A stretch of DNA of 64,000 nt from Calliopum simillimum (taxonomy: Eukaryota > Arthropoda > Insecta > Diptera > Lauxaniidae): contig OX638371.1 of the NCBI GenBank assembly GCA_951812925.1, forward strand, positions 113,297,124 through 113,361,123, read 5' to 3'. A program made the translations under genes and the position numbers. Of the stretch, positions 36,691 to 48,806 are shown in pieces. The notes beneath the pieces are model-generated. The model had not been told where the DNA came from. It saw only the letters and a program-made list of their open reading frames with translations, and did no database searches. Position 1 is the first letter of the stretch. Each line of letters opens with the position of its first letter.

Positions 36691-39600
36691 CCGGAAAATA
36701 TAAGATTCCTGGGAATATTCTGAACAACTTTTCTTTGTTCTATTTTTTTAATTTTTTTAACTTATTGCCATTAATTTCACACTATCGCAAAATGTCAGCC
36801 AACTCATATTATGGCATTACTTTTTTCCCTTTATGGACTTAATGGCGAATTTCAAGAAATGGATCGAAGTAAAGTTGTTCAGAATAGTCCTAGGATTCTT
36901 ACATTTTCCAGTGTTCTACTGATTCCCAACCACCATAGGTAGCAAATCGATCATGATTGGGATACGAAATTCTGAGCGTGCTAATTTTTAAAGATTTATT
37001 CTGAAGAAAAAATCTAAAAATTAAAGGCGATACATACATTTCCATATGAATTTAATTGATCTGATTGAAAATGATGAACACTCAAAAACATTCGGTTTTA
37101 TTAAAAACTTTAATTTTTGATCTATTTAAAAAAATGCTTTAGTCCCGGGATTACGTTTATAAAACCCGAAAATCCCGGGATCAGTAAAAGCCCGAAAAAT
37201 AACATAAAATATGCGATAGCTCATGCCAAGGGCTTTGTTTTTGCATCAAGTGCCTAAGTGGTATCGTTATCGAGTTATAACACCATAAAGAAATTGCATT
37301 TTGAAATGCGTTTTCAAATATTCTAAAGACTACTTACACTGTTTTGAATGATTTAATTTGAAGTTTTTATCAAAAAAAAATTTTCTTTTAATTTGAAATT
37401 GAAAGCTGTGATACATTTTGTAGTCTTCAACGATCGAAATGAGGAATTTATGCAGTATCGATAGTTTTTAATTGATACCAAATCTCTATATGATTCTTTT
37501 TGTGACTGTCTGCATCGTTTAATCCAAGTCACATTTTTTAGCTTTGTAATCAGCACTTTTTTTTGCGCTGCTCACTGTGTTATCTCACAGCATTCAAGTT
37601 AATTAATTCATTAACCTAACTTAAGTCAAGTTTGTGTCTCTTTCACTTGCGTTTTCTCACTCTTTGGTATTGTTCTCACATTTAATTGCCCTTAATTATG
37701 CGAAAGCCGTGGGAGGAGAGGATTTTTTCTTTATTTAAACTGTTAATTTAGCGCAGTTTTTTGGTCAATTTTTATTTTATAAGAAAACTAATTGCGTTTT
37801 AATGAAGTTCGTCTTTTTTTAAACAATTTTTCTTTGGTAATTATATGGTATACTAGTGCCATAGACATAGTACATACAAAAATAAATGTCCTTGGTCTTA
37901 CAAAACTTTATAAACCAAAAGTTAACACATACATAGTTCCTCATTTTATGCGCATGCAGTTATTAGTAGTTATGAACTACATTATAGAAAATTTAAGATT
38001 AATGTTACTCATACGACATGGTGCATTTATTTTCTTGAATTTATACAAATATCCGTTTTCCTAATACCTTTCATTTTAAATTTCTTTCATAGAAATTTCA
38101 ACAAAGTTATGAAGATTTGTAAATTCAAGTTTTGACCTTTGTCAAACAAAGACTGTCTCTCACTCTCTCTCTAAGTGCTCTTGTAGTGGTTTTTGCAGCA
38201 GCTTTTGTTTTTTGCAATCTTCTGTTGACAACCTACAACAACAAGTCATCTAAAACAACAATGATTACAATTTTAATAAAACGTTGGACATAAGAACAAA
38301 AACATTTCTTCCTTTTGTTGACATTTATTTGAAAAGTAACAGCGAATATTGTCGTATCTACATAAAAGCAGGAGTATCTTAACTGTAGTGGTGGTTTTTC
38401 TGTTTCTCCACCATTATTAGTATGAGCACAAACTCGCGTAACATTTGCTTAATGAAAGACAAGACAATATGGCTCTGGTTACTTTAAAAAATTTTAAAAT
38501 TTTAATGATTTTTCTACTTAGTGCATTTCATAATTCTCTAAAGTAATCCCTTCAAAAGTTTTTTTTTGCATAAATAAAATATCTCATTAAAATAAAATTA
38601 AGAGGTCGTTCTTTGGTCCATCATGAAATGAGGTTATTGGGTTATAACGTCCACGGATTGGATTTCATGTGTCTTCCTAAAATAATTATAACTTTTAAAG
38701 AAAAAGAGAACATCAATGTTTAAATCATTGCTTTCATTGCTATACAAACGAACGACATTTCTACAGTTTTAGTTAAATTTTCATTAAATTTAACACATTA
38801 ATGTAGTCTTTTATGCTGTTTTCAAAAATTCAATAATTTTTTAAATGAAGCAAATAGAAAAAAGGATATTTAAATCAACAGACCAACGACAGTATGCAGG
38901 AAAAAATTTTTATGCATACTTTTAGGCTGTATGCAAAACATCTACATATGTATTAATACGCAAGACAAAAATTTGTCCTACCGTTTTTACTATGTTAGAA
39001 ATGAAGTAATGACTTTAAATTATACATCATTAGAAAGGTGTTTGTGTGAAAATGTGCATAAAGTTAAAATTATTTTAATGTTTTGATTTTAAGCTAGGTA
39101 AAATTAAATACAAATTTTTCAACCTTAACAACAATAAAATACACGGTCACAGAGAGCTGAAAAGAGCATACAGCACAAAGAGAAAGACAAAAAGCTGACT
39201 GACACTGACTTCATGTTTTATGTTTTCTTTTCGTTTCACATTTGTCATTGTACCAAGGATAATAAATGAGCTTTTCTACTTTGTACCAAATAGAAAAAAA
39301 GTGCTTAAACTGTCCAAAAAGTACCAAAATTATTTAATATATTTATGGTCAAATTTTGACCATTGTGCGTTACACAAGTTTGTAAATAGATCCGGGTTCG
39401 ATTCCCACCGCGTTTTCGTTTGTTATTTTTTACTTTTTGCTTATTACTCCTACTTTTATTTATTTATTTTTTGTTGATTGAATTGAAATTGGGCGCAAAA
39501 TGATTTTTTTTAAGGCTTTATGAAGCATTCATGATACAATTAATAAGATAGATCCAGCACAGATGATCCGATTGGAATCCCAGTGTGATCCGTTAATATT

Positions 39601-40837
39601 TTTTTAATTGAGCGAAAGCTTGTGATGACGGGAGCGTACGCAAATCATTTTATTTTTGAAACATTTTTTATATAACTTTTAAAATTATTTTCTTATATTG
39701 GTTAATCATGTGAACTAAAAAATATTATATTAAAACAAAATGCATATGGTGACTTTCTCCTACTTTTTGTTTTACAACGATTGCTTGTGTGGTTGTGGAC
39801 CAGTAATTATTTCCTACGCGGCAGTCTAGTTTTTTAGATATTTGATGCGATTGTAAATATATTCCTCATGTGATTTGGCATAGTATCCCATCTAGTCTAC
39901 GGCTTTTAGTATTAGTATTAAAGATCTAAAACATTATTTTAGCAACAGTAAGCGAAAACAGCACAGAGTACATATTGCTGATCACATGACATGCTAAGTA
40001 GATGGCAAATATTTTCAGAAAATTTTGACAACAAAATGCATGAAAGCAACAAATGCTACCACAATGCTGCTTATTTTGACCATGAAAACGGCGCATTTAA
40101 GACAACAACGCAAGTAATCAACGATAACAACACAATCATCAATGTGACCTACACACTACACCATCAACATCGAAATCGAAATCGCAATCATCATCGCCAG
40201 TGCAAACATAAAATCAAACAAAATACTTGCAATGGTTTTGCTAAGGCAATAGGTTGATATATCAAAAGCAACAACAACAATAACAACAGCGATGCTTAAG
40301 TTGAATTCAGTTGAATCAGCAAAAAAATAAAATCACCCGAAGCACGCAAAAATGAAACCAACGAAATTCACGAAACGACCGGAGCAGTAGACCCCAACCA
40401 ATTTCAGAGCTTGGAAGCCTAATTGTCGTTTTGTGTTTGTATGTTACTGTGGGTTGGTGTATTGTGTACGCATTTATGACATCCAATGGACGGACGGATG
40501 GACAGGCGGGCAGAGCAGCAAGCAATAAATGGCGATGACCATTTTCCGCGAAAGTACTTAAGCGCTTTGGAAGAGGCGGAACAGTGCTGATGCTGCTGCT
40601 GCTGCTACGTACGTACGACACCGTCAAAGTTGTTGATGTCAGCTTGATCCCTGATGGCTTCAAATGGTCAGTACAGTGATTGTTATTCAATAAATTTTTA
40701 TTGTGAAGTGGCATTGAATTTTTTCTGTTTTTTTTTTTTAATGAAAATTGCATCATAAATTACATCGAAACAGTACATGAATTCTTTTTATGAACAACTC
40801 ATACATTCGAAGTTGCATATACTACATAGATAGATAT
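36691..40837. other. Gene-free stretch with one B-box-like site
   Basis: A sequence GGTTCGATTCC at 39395-39405 matches a tRNA T-arm/B-box, but no acceptor stem, anticodon arm or A-box could be placed upstream. The rest is AT-rich with short frames and no recognisable domain. The frames at 39991-40257 (+) and 40316-40756 (-) look compositional. Confidence 0.45.
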
Positions 40838-40845
40838 ATGTATAG

Positions 40846-42170
40846 TAGGGTGGGCCAAATTGTATGGGGAAATTTTATCGACCTCGGCTACCCCCCTATG
40901 TGAAAGTTCATTCAATTCTATGAATATTTGCCCAAGGAACTATACTTCTGCGTTCATGTAAAAATATGAATCGTTTATAATAAATCAGTTATGTGACCGA
41001 TATAATTTTTTGGAATAAATATAATAGCGTGATAGCGTGAATCAAGTAAACTTTTTATAGAAACAAAACCCAATTTTATTGATTACTGACAGAATACCAG
41101 CCAAAACATATTATGATATTACTTTTGTCTCTATAGGAATTTTGAAAATTAAGCATAAAAGTAAATATTAAACGCAAGGTAAAATTTTCAATCGAAAATG
41201 CGCCGAACTAAAGTTGAACGTAGGTAGGGGAACTGATGCTATTGTGGTATAGCTAATGTTTAGATGGATTTTTTGGTAGGGAACCGCTAGATCAATGTCA
41301 GCCAAATTTTTTTATTCTCATCATTGAAGTATTGGCTACAGAATATATATCAATAAAATGTGTGCAATTTCATTAAAAAAAGTTATTGAGCAAAATCTGA
41401 AAAAAGTCAAAAAAGCTGTTTTCAAAAAGTTGGGATGTAATGTGGTATATATGGTGGCACAATGTGGTATATATACTGATCAGTACTTGTAAAGTGGGCT
41501 GGTAATGTGGTACATATAAGTAGGGTAATGTGGTATACTTAACCATACAACCAAATATAAAGTTTGAAAGGTATGAAATAAGTTCATAATAACATTTGCA
41601 TTGGTTCTCAAACTCAAAGTTTTTATTAAAAAATAAACAGCAATCAAATAATGTTATGAATAACAAGAAATATTCATATACCACATTAGCGAACTCCGAC
41701 TATACCACACTGGCCAATTTTTAAAAATTACAAAATTGTAAAAATAAAATGGGAGATTTTGAGAATTAACTTAGTTAAACACTTATTTCGCAATATTTAG
41801 CACTTACTTTAATTGAATATGAATAAAACTTCTACAGAAAACAACTTTTTCTAAACAAAATTTTTTTGCGAAAAACTCGAAAAAAAAAATCGACCACACG
41901 CGATTTACGTTTCGTTCAACTGACATCGGAAAAGTTATGTATGGTGTATGATAGCTACACATTCATAGTTTTTCATGGTTTATGACAGGATAAAACATTT
42001 GACGTCCACAGGTTCTTATCCATCTCGGAAATATGCGACTATACCACATTGAAAAACTATACCACAATAGCATCAGTTCCCCTATGGTTCGTTGGGCAAA
42101 TATTCATAGAATTGAATGAACTTTCACATAGGGGGGTAGCCGAGATCAGTTTTCAAATCGGCCCTCCCTA
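40846..42170. mobile_element. hAT-type element with 8-bp target duplication, nested host
   Basis: An exact 8-bp duplication ATGTATAG (40838-40845 and 42171-42178) flanks ends TAGGGTGGGCC and TAGGGAGGGCC (reverse complement). The inverted repeats extend inward about 95 bp through 'tcggctacccccctatgtga' and 'attcatagaattgaatga'-type sequence (to about 40945 on the left and from about 42085 on the right). The 8-bp duplication and TAGGG ends are characteristic of the hAT superfamily. No transposase frame is visible. A later TA-flanked element (41227-42082) makes up most of the interior. Confidence 0.85.
41227..42082. mobile_element. TA-flanked miniature element, 856 bp (TGTGGTATA-type, copy 3)
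   Basis: The ends are identical inverted repeats of about 26 bp starting GGGGAACTGATGCTATTGTG, flanked by TA (41225-41226 and 42083-42084). TGTGGTATA is repeated in direct orientation in the left half (about 41243, 41443, 41463, 41509, 41527) and inverted in the right half (about 41680, 41701, 42033, 42057). It lies within the right inverted-repeat border of the hAT-type element, so it is the younger of the two. No transposase frame. Confidence 0.9.
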
Positions 42171-42300
42171 ATGTATAGCAACTGAAGGGGTCTTAAATGT
42201 ACCCCTAAGGAGTTATAGAGCTTAAACTTATTTTCTTACTTGTTTAACAAAAACAAATTTCTTGGGCCACCCTAGCGATTTAGAGAAAATGTTTGTATCA

Positions 42301-42793
42301 AGAACTTTTAGCTAATTGTACAAACTTTCTAGGAGTGTATTTGGTTTATAGAGCTTAAAAGGATTTCACAAAGTTGATATTTTAATTTTTTTTTTTTTTC
42401 TCATTTTTGACTTTGACGGCCATTTTCGTATGAAAGAGCTCCCATTAACATACCCTTTTATATTTTTTTTTTTTTTGAAATCCTCGTTAAATTTCCTATA
42501 ATTCAGTAGTACATTTGTTATATCAATTTTTTCAATTGAGGTCAGAAAAAAATACTTTTCAAGAACAATCCGTTTGAAGTCTCCAGTAGATAACGCGTTA
42601 CATAAAAGATTTTTTTCTCCAAAGCAAAAAAATTTATATAACAAATGTACTATCGATTTAAAGGAAATTTAACGAGAATTCCAAAAAAATTATAAAAAGG
42701 CATGTTAGTTGGATCTTTTTCATACTAAAATGCCTTTAAGCCCTATAAACCAAATACACTCTTAGAAACCTCGTACGATTGGCTAAAAGTTTT
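42301..42793. repeat. Long fold-back (imperfect inverted repeat)
   Basis: The left arm (42301-42524) and right arm (42635-42793) are inverted copies with interruptions. Shared landmarks are 'aacttttagcyaat', 'agtgtatttggtttatag', 'tcgttaaatttcct' and 'agtacatttgttatat'. The left arm is longer mainly because of T tracts. The loop is about 110 bp. A transcript through it could form a long hairpin. Confidence 0.8.
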
Positions 42794-43679
42794 GAATAAA
42801 AATTTCCTAAGGAGTGCATTTTAGACCTCCCTCCTCAAATGCAATTTTTTGTTAGTCTAGGGCTCCACTATCATCTTCCATAAGCTTGGTAATCTTATGC
42901 GATACATCTAACATGTATATTATCCCCTGATTGAAGATTCTGAGTTAAGCATATGCATTATTCGTATAAAAAAGTTTTTCTTTGTTTTCGGCGATGACTG
43001 GCAGTCTCTTTAAAGCCTTAACTTTTCTTCTTTTTTTAAACAAAATGTCTTATTCCGAACAACCGAAACAACCGTAACAAAATTAAAACATAAAATTAAC
43101 ATTATAAAAAACGCTATTAAAATAAATATGAAATTTTGATAAAACAACCAACCACAAAAGGTACCATAAAAAGCTACTTTTGTTTTAGCGACCCAACATC
43201 ATGTCAATGCCAATGCTGACTGACTGGTTACCTCTTAAAGGCTTTGGCAAACATTTCTTAGGCAAAATCTTTATGTATGATATGTAGGATGTTGTAACAA
43301 TTCTTGCACAACTGCTACACAAGGCAGTAATGACCTACCCCTACCTACCTCATTCAAGGAAAATAAACATAGGTTTTTCATAGGGATTTGTTACAGCTCT
43401 ACTCACAAGTCGGTATAATGGGTACAAATACGATTTTACATCATCATCATTTGACATGCTCATGCTTTTGTTGTAGCCCAGCAGTAATGGCAGCAACATT
43501 TAATATACGTACATAGCTTTGTATGTGCGAGCATAAAGTATCCTTTTGCCAGAAGTAGCTTGTGGTCTTAAAATCATAGTCTATTTCTTATTTCCTAGTA
43601 GGCAAAAATATCAAGATGAATGCATGAACTAAAAAATGGAAAAGTGCAAATGGCCTGACCAACGCTGAAATGTCCTATA
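42794..43679. other. Gene-free stretch
   Basis: No recognisable gene or clear repeat. Confidence 0.45.
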
Positions 43680-44150
43680 ACAGACCAGTTTAAATACTCC
43701 ATGCTCCATGCCTGCTTGTCAGAATTCACTTAGTTCTTGCTCTGAGCTTGATTCGACTATTTCTATCTCAAATAATGCTAAAATTTTTAAAAACATTTTG
43801 GTGCCACGCCCTCTTGTCCAAATTCACCTAGTTCTTGCTTTGAGCTTACTTTGACTTTGTCTAGTGTCTGTACTAAATTTGGTGACATTATCTCGAATAA
43901 TATTTGCACTGCGGCATTTTGAAAAGTTCGCCAAGGTTTTGTTTGGAGCTCGCCTTTAATATTTCTAGTATTGTTATGTATTTCGGTTAACCCTTGACCG
44001 ATTTTGCTTAATCGCATGAGCTAGCTTTTGAATTATCTAGCTTCCAAAAAATATTAAAATGATTTCAACGGACAGACAAACGGATATGGCTATATCGAAT
44101 CAAGAGGTGACGCTGATCAAAAATATATATATACTTCTCTACAATCGCCA
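43680..44150 (-). repeat. Inverted copy of the 8.6 kb dispersed repeat plus adjoining tail
   Basis: Two units read on the minus strand with 'gaattcacctagttcttgct' and 'gtgccacgccctcttgtcca' in plus orientation. The following part (44060-44150: 'ggacagacaaacggatatgg...gtgacgctgatcaaaaatat') resembles a tail sequence that recurs widely in fly intergenic DNA. That last point is general knowledge, not shown by this window. Confidence 0.65.
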
Positions 44151-44848
44151 TACCTCTTTCTGTCCATTAGAAATGAAGGAACAAAATAAATACTTTCTTG
44201 TTGTAGGTTATAAAAAGTTTGTGTACTTATTTGTACAAATTGTATAAATCCACACCATCGAACGTAAAGTGAAAATGGTGCATCATCTCACACAAATTAA
44301 AGTGCAAGCTTGTTTTCCATCACATAAAACTAGAGAGAGTTCCAGTGTCATCGAGAAATTTCCACCAGAAGTTACGCCTCACATATGTTTTGCACAATTT
44401 TTATCTTACGCAATTTCCTTGATTTTCCGCACAATTTCAGGAAGGTGTGTACAATCTACGTGGTCTTCCAGTAACAAGCAAGTTCATTACTGACCTCTCC
44501 CATTCATATTTTCGTATATGTCAAATGAAACGGTCAGTCGCAATAATTTTGGTACATTTTGGACTCTTAGTACTTTTTATGCTTTTTGCTACAAAATAGA
44601 ATCATTTATCATCCCGGACATGATATAAATCGAAACGTAAGCAAAGGAAAAAATCATGAAATCACTGTTTTGCCATTTGTAAATTTTGCCTGACTTAAAG
44701 AAAACATATTAAAATAATTTAAAATCTGTGCAAATCTACAAACAAATACCTTTCTAATGGTATATAACTCATAGTCGAACTCAATTTCTAACATAGTGAA
44801 AAAAGTGTGACAAGTTTTTATCCTTCGTATTACTACAATATATATTAG
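44151..44848. other. Gene-free stretch
   Basis: No recognisable gene. Confidence 0.45.
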
Positions 44849-45598
44849 GCACTCCACGCCAAGTGTACCAAAAAAAAATTTTTTCTCTCCGATTTCGCAC
44901 AAATTTGGCATCATGGTAGATCCGGTGTGCAAGAACAACAATCCGGAAGGATTTGGTCCTAGTACCATTTGTTGTTAAAATACAGGGTGTTGAAGTTGGC
45001 GTTTTTAGTCATTTTCATGAAAAGGGTGTTTTTTCAAAAAATTTTAGCTTACACTAAAGTTTGTAAATTGATAATCTATGTTAATGGTCCCATTCACTTT
45101 GAAGTGTTCTTTTTATAAAAAAATATTTTTTTCACCAAAATTTTTTACACTTAAAAATACTTTTGAATTTTTTTTAAGAAAAGCCCCCTTCGATTTTTAT
45201 AAAAGTACTTTAAATTAAAGCATAATTTATAACTTTAAAATGATGTGTTATTCAAGATGGGATTCGGATGCTAAATGGGAGTTTTTGGCTTTTGAACGCC
45301 CGCGGAAGGCAAAAATCTTTTTTTGCTCGAGAGGAAAGCATCTTACGTAAGACGTGAGCAAAAAATGCTTAGAATCGTCTAAGGAATACTTGGGACTTTT
45401 TTGGTATTTTTTGAAAAGTTAAAAAAATTTTTTTCCCTTCAATATTTTTTGCAAAAATTTTTCATAAAAAAAAATTTTTCAAAAATTATTCAAAAAAAAA
45501 AAGTTTTAAAAAATTCCAAAAAAATTCACACGTATTTCTTAGATTCTTAGTATTTTTTGCTTAGCATTTTTTTTGGTACACTTGGCGTGGAGTGCTTC
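44849..45598 (+). mobile_element. AT-rich miniature element with about 29-bp terminal inverted repeats
   Basis: The left end GCACTCCACGCCAAGTGTAC (from about 44849) is repeated inverted at the right end (to about 45597), each followed inward by a run of A or T. The interior is dominated by A/T homopolymers and a 'cccgcggaaggc' core. I could not find a convincing target duplication. The related inverted copy is at 36045-36690. Confidence 0.75.
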
Positions 45599-46640
45599 AT
45601 ATACATAGGTGTGAAGCCAAATCAAAACCGACTATAACCATTAAATTTCTATGGCTCTCAAGCATAAAGTGAAGAGAAAATAATTATTTTTTAAATGTAA
45701 CATGTATTAAAGCATCTTGAGTCCATTTTCTACTGAGTACAACCGTATTTCTGCATTAGTAGTGTTTTTATACATACATATTTGTACATACATATGTACA
45801 ACTAGCATTGATAAGTCCAAAAAAAGTTAAAAAAACCAAACCATAGAACCAAATGTTGGAAATTTATACCCATAACTAAATGTGTGTCAAAATGAAGGTA
45901 CCTATTTCTCTAAACATTATAAGCATCAAAAAAGCATTAAATGATACCGCTTGCCTGATGCTTCTGGTAGCGGTTGTATGAGTATAAATGGACATGCAAA
46001 CATACATATATGTATGTACGGATATTTGTATGTTAATGTTAGTTGTAATTCGTAATTTTGTGCAGCATTTGTGTTCTGTTTAAGCCCGTTTAATCCTTTT
46101 TTAAAGGTTGCCATGTCAAAGGGTTTCGCAACGAGCACCAGTGAACAGCAAGATGTTGGTTTTAATTATGCAGAGCCGTTATGACATAAATGCTCTTGTA
46201 GAAACTACAATCACTAACTCATACAACAAATGTTCGATTCCATATAAGTAGTAGCTTGAAGTTGGCTTAAATGGAAATTATGTCAAATTTAGAGTTTATG
46301 AGTAAGAGAGAGTAAGGTTCACCCAAAAATGTTGCATTCACATTTCTATTGTATGTACGAATGCATGACATAATTTTGTTAGAACGTTTTTATCTATAAT
46401 AAAGGCCTGGGAATATTAAGGATATATAGGTACATATGGGTATTTTCACAAAAAAGTAAACTGTGAGCCAAAAAATTAAATCATCATATCTCTGAAACGT
46501 ACATGAACAAGATTTGGTACATATCGTCGGGTCAAAACTACAACTAGACATCAACATTTTTATTGTTTTGAGAAATTATTTTGAAATTTTTTGATATTCG
46601 ATTTTTGTATAAGATTTTGAAGTTTTCTGCTTTTTATTTC
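45599..46640. other. Gene-free stretch
   Basis: Sequence at 46470-46560 ('atctctgaaacgtacatgaa...gatttggtacata') resembles 24650 and 47450. No gene is recognised. Confidence 0.45.
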
Positions 46641-46643
46641 TTA

Positions 46644-47227
46644 GGCCTCTATTGCGGCTATCGATTCGCGATAAAATCGATGGCCATCGATCGCAATCGA
46701 TAAACGCTTTGGTATTGTGAACGTTATAGAAAGAATTACCATTGTGACTTTAAATTTTGTGAATATTTTATTTTGACAGCTGTTTATTTTCTATATTTTC
46801 TGAAAGATTTTATTTTTATTTTATTAAATTATAAATGTTTTGTGACAAATTTATAGAAACAATTAGTTGTTTGGAGATTTGGCGGTCGGATAACACATAG
46901 ATGTTGACAAAAACTTTGTGGAATTGGCCAGGGAAAGACGTGGACTAGGGGAATCATCCAAATCCAAATATGTTCGTATTCCAAAAATTGCATTTTCTGA
47001 TTTGTTTGCACTATTGGATGGCCAAATAAAAATCATCTTTAAATCTGTATCAATACTACCAGCTACAAAGCGACATTTTGCTCCATTAATTCCACCAACC
47101 GTCCATCGATTACGTTGCTATTCACAGTCGACAAACATTCTACTAAACGTTGAACGCAATAGAAAAGACAATCGATAATCGAAAAAGAGCGTTTATCTAT
47201 TGCCAATCGATAGCCGCAATAAAGGCC
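46644..47227 (+). mobile_element. PIF/Harbinger-type element, 584 bp, with transposase-like remnant
   Basis: Inverted ends begin GGCCTYTATTGCGGCTATCG (23 bp, one mismatch) and are flanked by TTA (46641-46643 and 47228-47230), the usual Harbinger target duplication. A plus-strand frame at 46918-47178 lacks an ATG and contains 'ATKRHFAPLIPPTVHRLRCY'. This loosely resembles the region before the 'LRFYATGSFQ' segment of insect HARBI1-like nucleases. The catalytic residues are absent. ATCGAT motifs cluster in both subterminal regions. The Harbinger assignment is good on ends and duplication, weaker on protein. Confidence 0.8.
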
Positions 47228-47230
47228 TTA

Positions 47231-48235
47231 TTTAATACAGAATAGGGACCATATTTCAAAAAACTGACTAGACTGAAGCGTCGAGACATTTATTCTTCAT
47301 GTTTATGTACACTTAATTCAAAATATTAAAAAATGTAGATATCTAGTTGTATGTAGTTTTAACTTGACGATATGTAAAAACCACCAAGACAAATAATGTG
47401 TACTGGGAAAAATGGGGGTATCACGCCCCAACAAAAATCACTTCTTTTTATCTCTGGAAATTTTTAACGCACATGAATGAGATTTGATACATCTGTACAG
47501 AGCACCGGGACAAATAATGTTCACTGAGAAAATGGGCGATTGCACTGCCCTAAAAAAAAATTCATCATTTATGAGATTTTGTACACATCTAAAATGGATC
47601 GGAACAAATACCATTCTTTGAAAAAATTGATGATGTCACGTCAACTTAACAAGATAAGGTGAAGCAACGTACACCAAAAATCATGTTTTTAAAAGATTTT
47701 CAATTTGCATGGTGGAAAAAAATTTCCCGTGCAACCCTGATTAAAATAAAACTAGTATCGCTGGTAGCCAAATTTCGGCCATTCTCCTTAAGATACAATT
47801 TTTTCGAGTACTGTTTTGTATAAAAAAGCAAGAATATTAAGTATTGACAGAAGGCTTAGTGTATCTCAAAATCGAATAACATAAAAATTGGTGTAGTGGC
47901 TTAGCCGTGGTAGCTAGCGTATTTCATTTTGGGAGCGAGGCACCTTCTACTAAAAAAAAAAGATTAATATTCTTCTCAAAAATCCGTTAATCTCCATTCC
48001 AAATCAGCCGAGATAACCTATTTTCTCTTTAGGCGCATCGCACCACTCGCATATAAATTTTTCTTAAGCTTTCTTCCTCAGGGCTTAGCATATTGAGGCA
48101 GAGTATTATCAAACCGCATCTCACTGCAAAAATTGCACTAAGCCCTTATACTCGTACATATAAGCAAAACCAAAAACCATTACATTGTAATAGGCAAGGG
48201 CGAGAATGTGCCCACGCCATTGCAGAACTGCAGTC
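47231..48235. other. Gene-free stretch with dispersed-repeat remnants
   Basis: Segments at 47440-47530 and 47560-47690 repeat 'acatgaatgagatttgatac' and 'gcaccgggacaaataatgtt' themes, as at 24650 and 46470. No gene is recognised. Confidence 0.45.
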
Positions 48236-48806
48236 CATAAGTGTCGAAAATATTAAATAATTCGAAGAAAACGATGAAAGTTCAAAAGTATTGAAAAACG
48301 TCCAAAATATCGGTAAAAGTCAAAGAGTGTACAAAATATCAGTTGAATTCCACGAATAACATCCAAAATATCGGTAAAAGTTCAAAAGTATCGAAAAATA
48401 TCCAATACATCGGCAAATGTCCAAAATTATCGAAAAACATCCAAAATATTGATATGAGTTCAAAAGTGTCGAAAAACATCCAAAATATCGGTTAAAGTTC
48501 CAAAGTATCGAAAAACATCCAAAATATCGGTAAAAGTTCAACAGTATCGAAAATCATCCAAAATATCGGTAAAAGTCCCAAAGTATCGAAAATCATCCGA
48601 ACTATCGGTATAAGTCCTAAAGTATCGAGAAACATCCAAAACATCGATAAAAGTCCAAAATTATTGAGAAACATCAAAAATATCGGTAAAAGTCCCAAAG
48701 TATCGAAAATCATCCAAAAGTATCGATAAAAGACCAACAGTATACAAAAACATCTAAAATATCGGCGAGCTCCAAAATATCTAAAAAACATTCATAATAT
48801 CGATGC
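48236..48806 (-). repeat. 39-bp tandem repeat, about 14 copies
   Basis: The unit is close to 'atcggtaaaagttcaaaagt' plus 'atcgaaaaacatccaaaat'. As 39 is a multiple of 3, minus-strand frames read a 13-residue repeat (FYRYFGCFSILLN-like). I take these as artefacts. Confidence 0.9.

Noticed and set aside
40316..40756. 146-codon minus-strand frame
   Set aside because: No recognisable motif, low-complexity Ser run from a GCT repeat, and no supporting splice or promoter signals.
48320..48791. Minus-strand frames with Phe/Tyr-rich 13-residue repeats
   Set aside because: Explained by the 39-bp tandem repeat.
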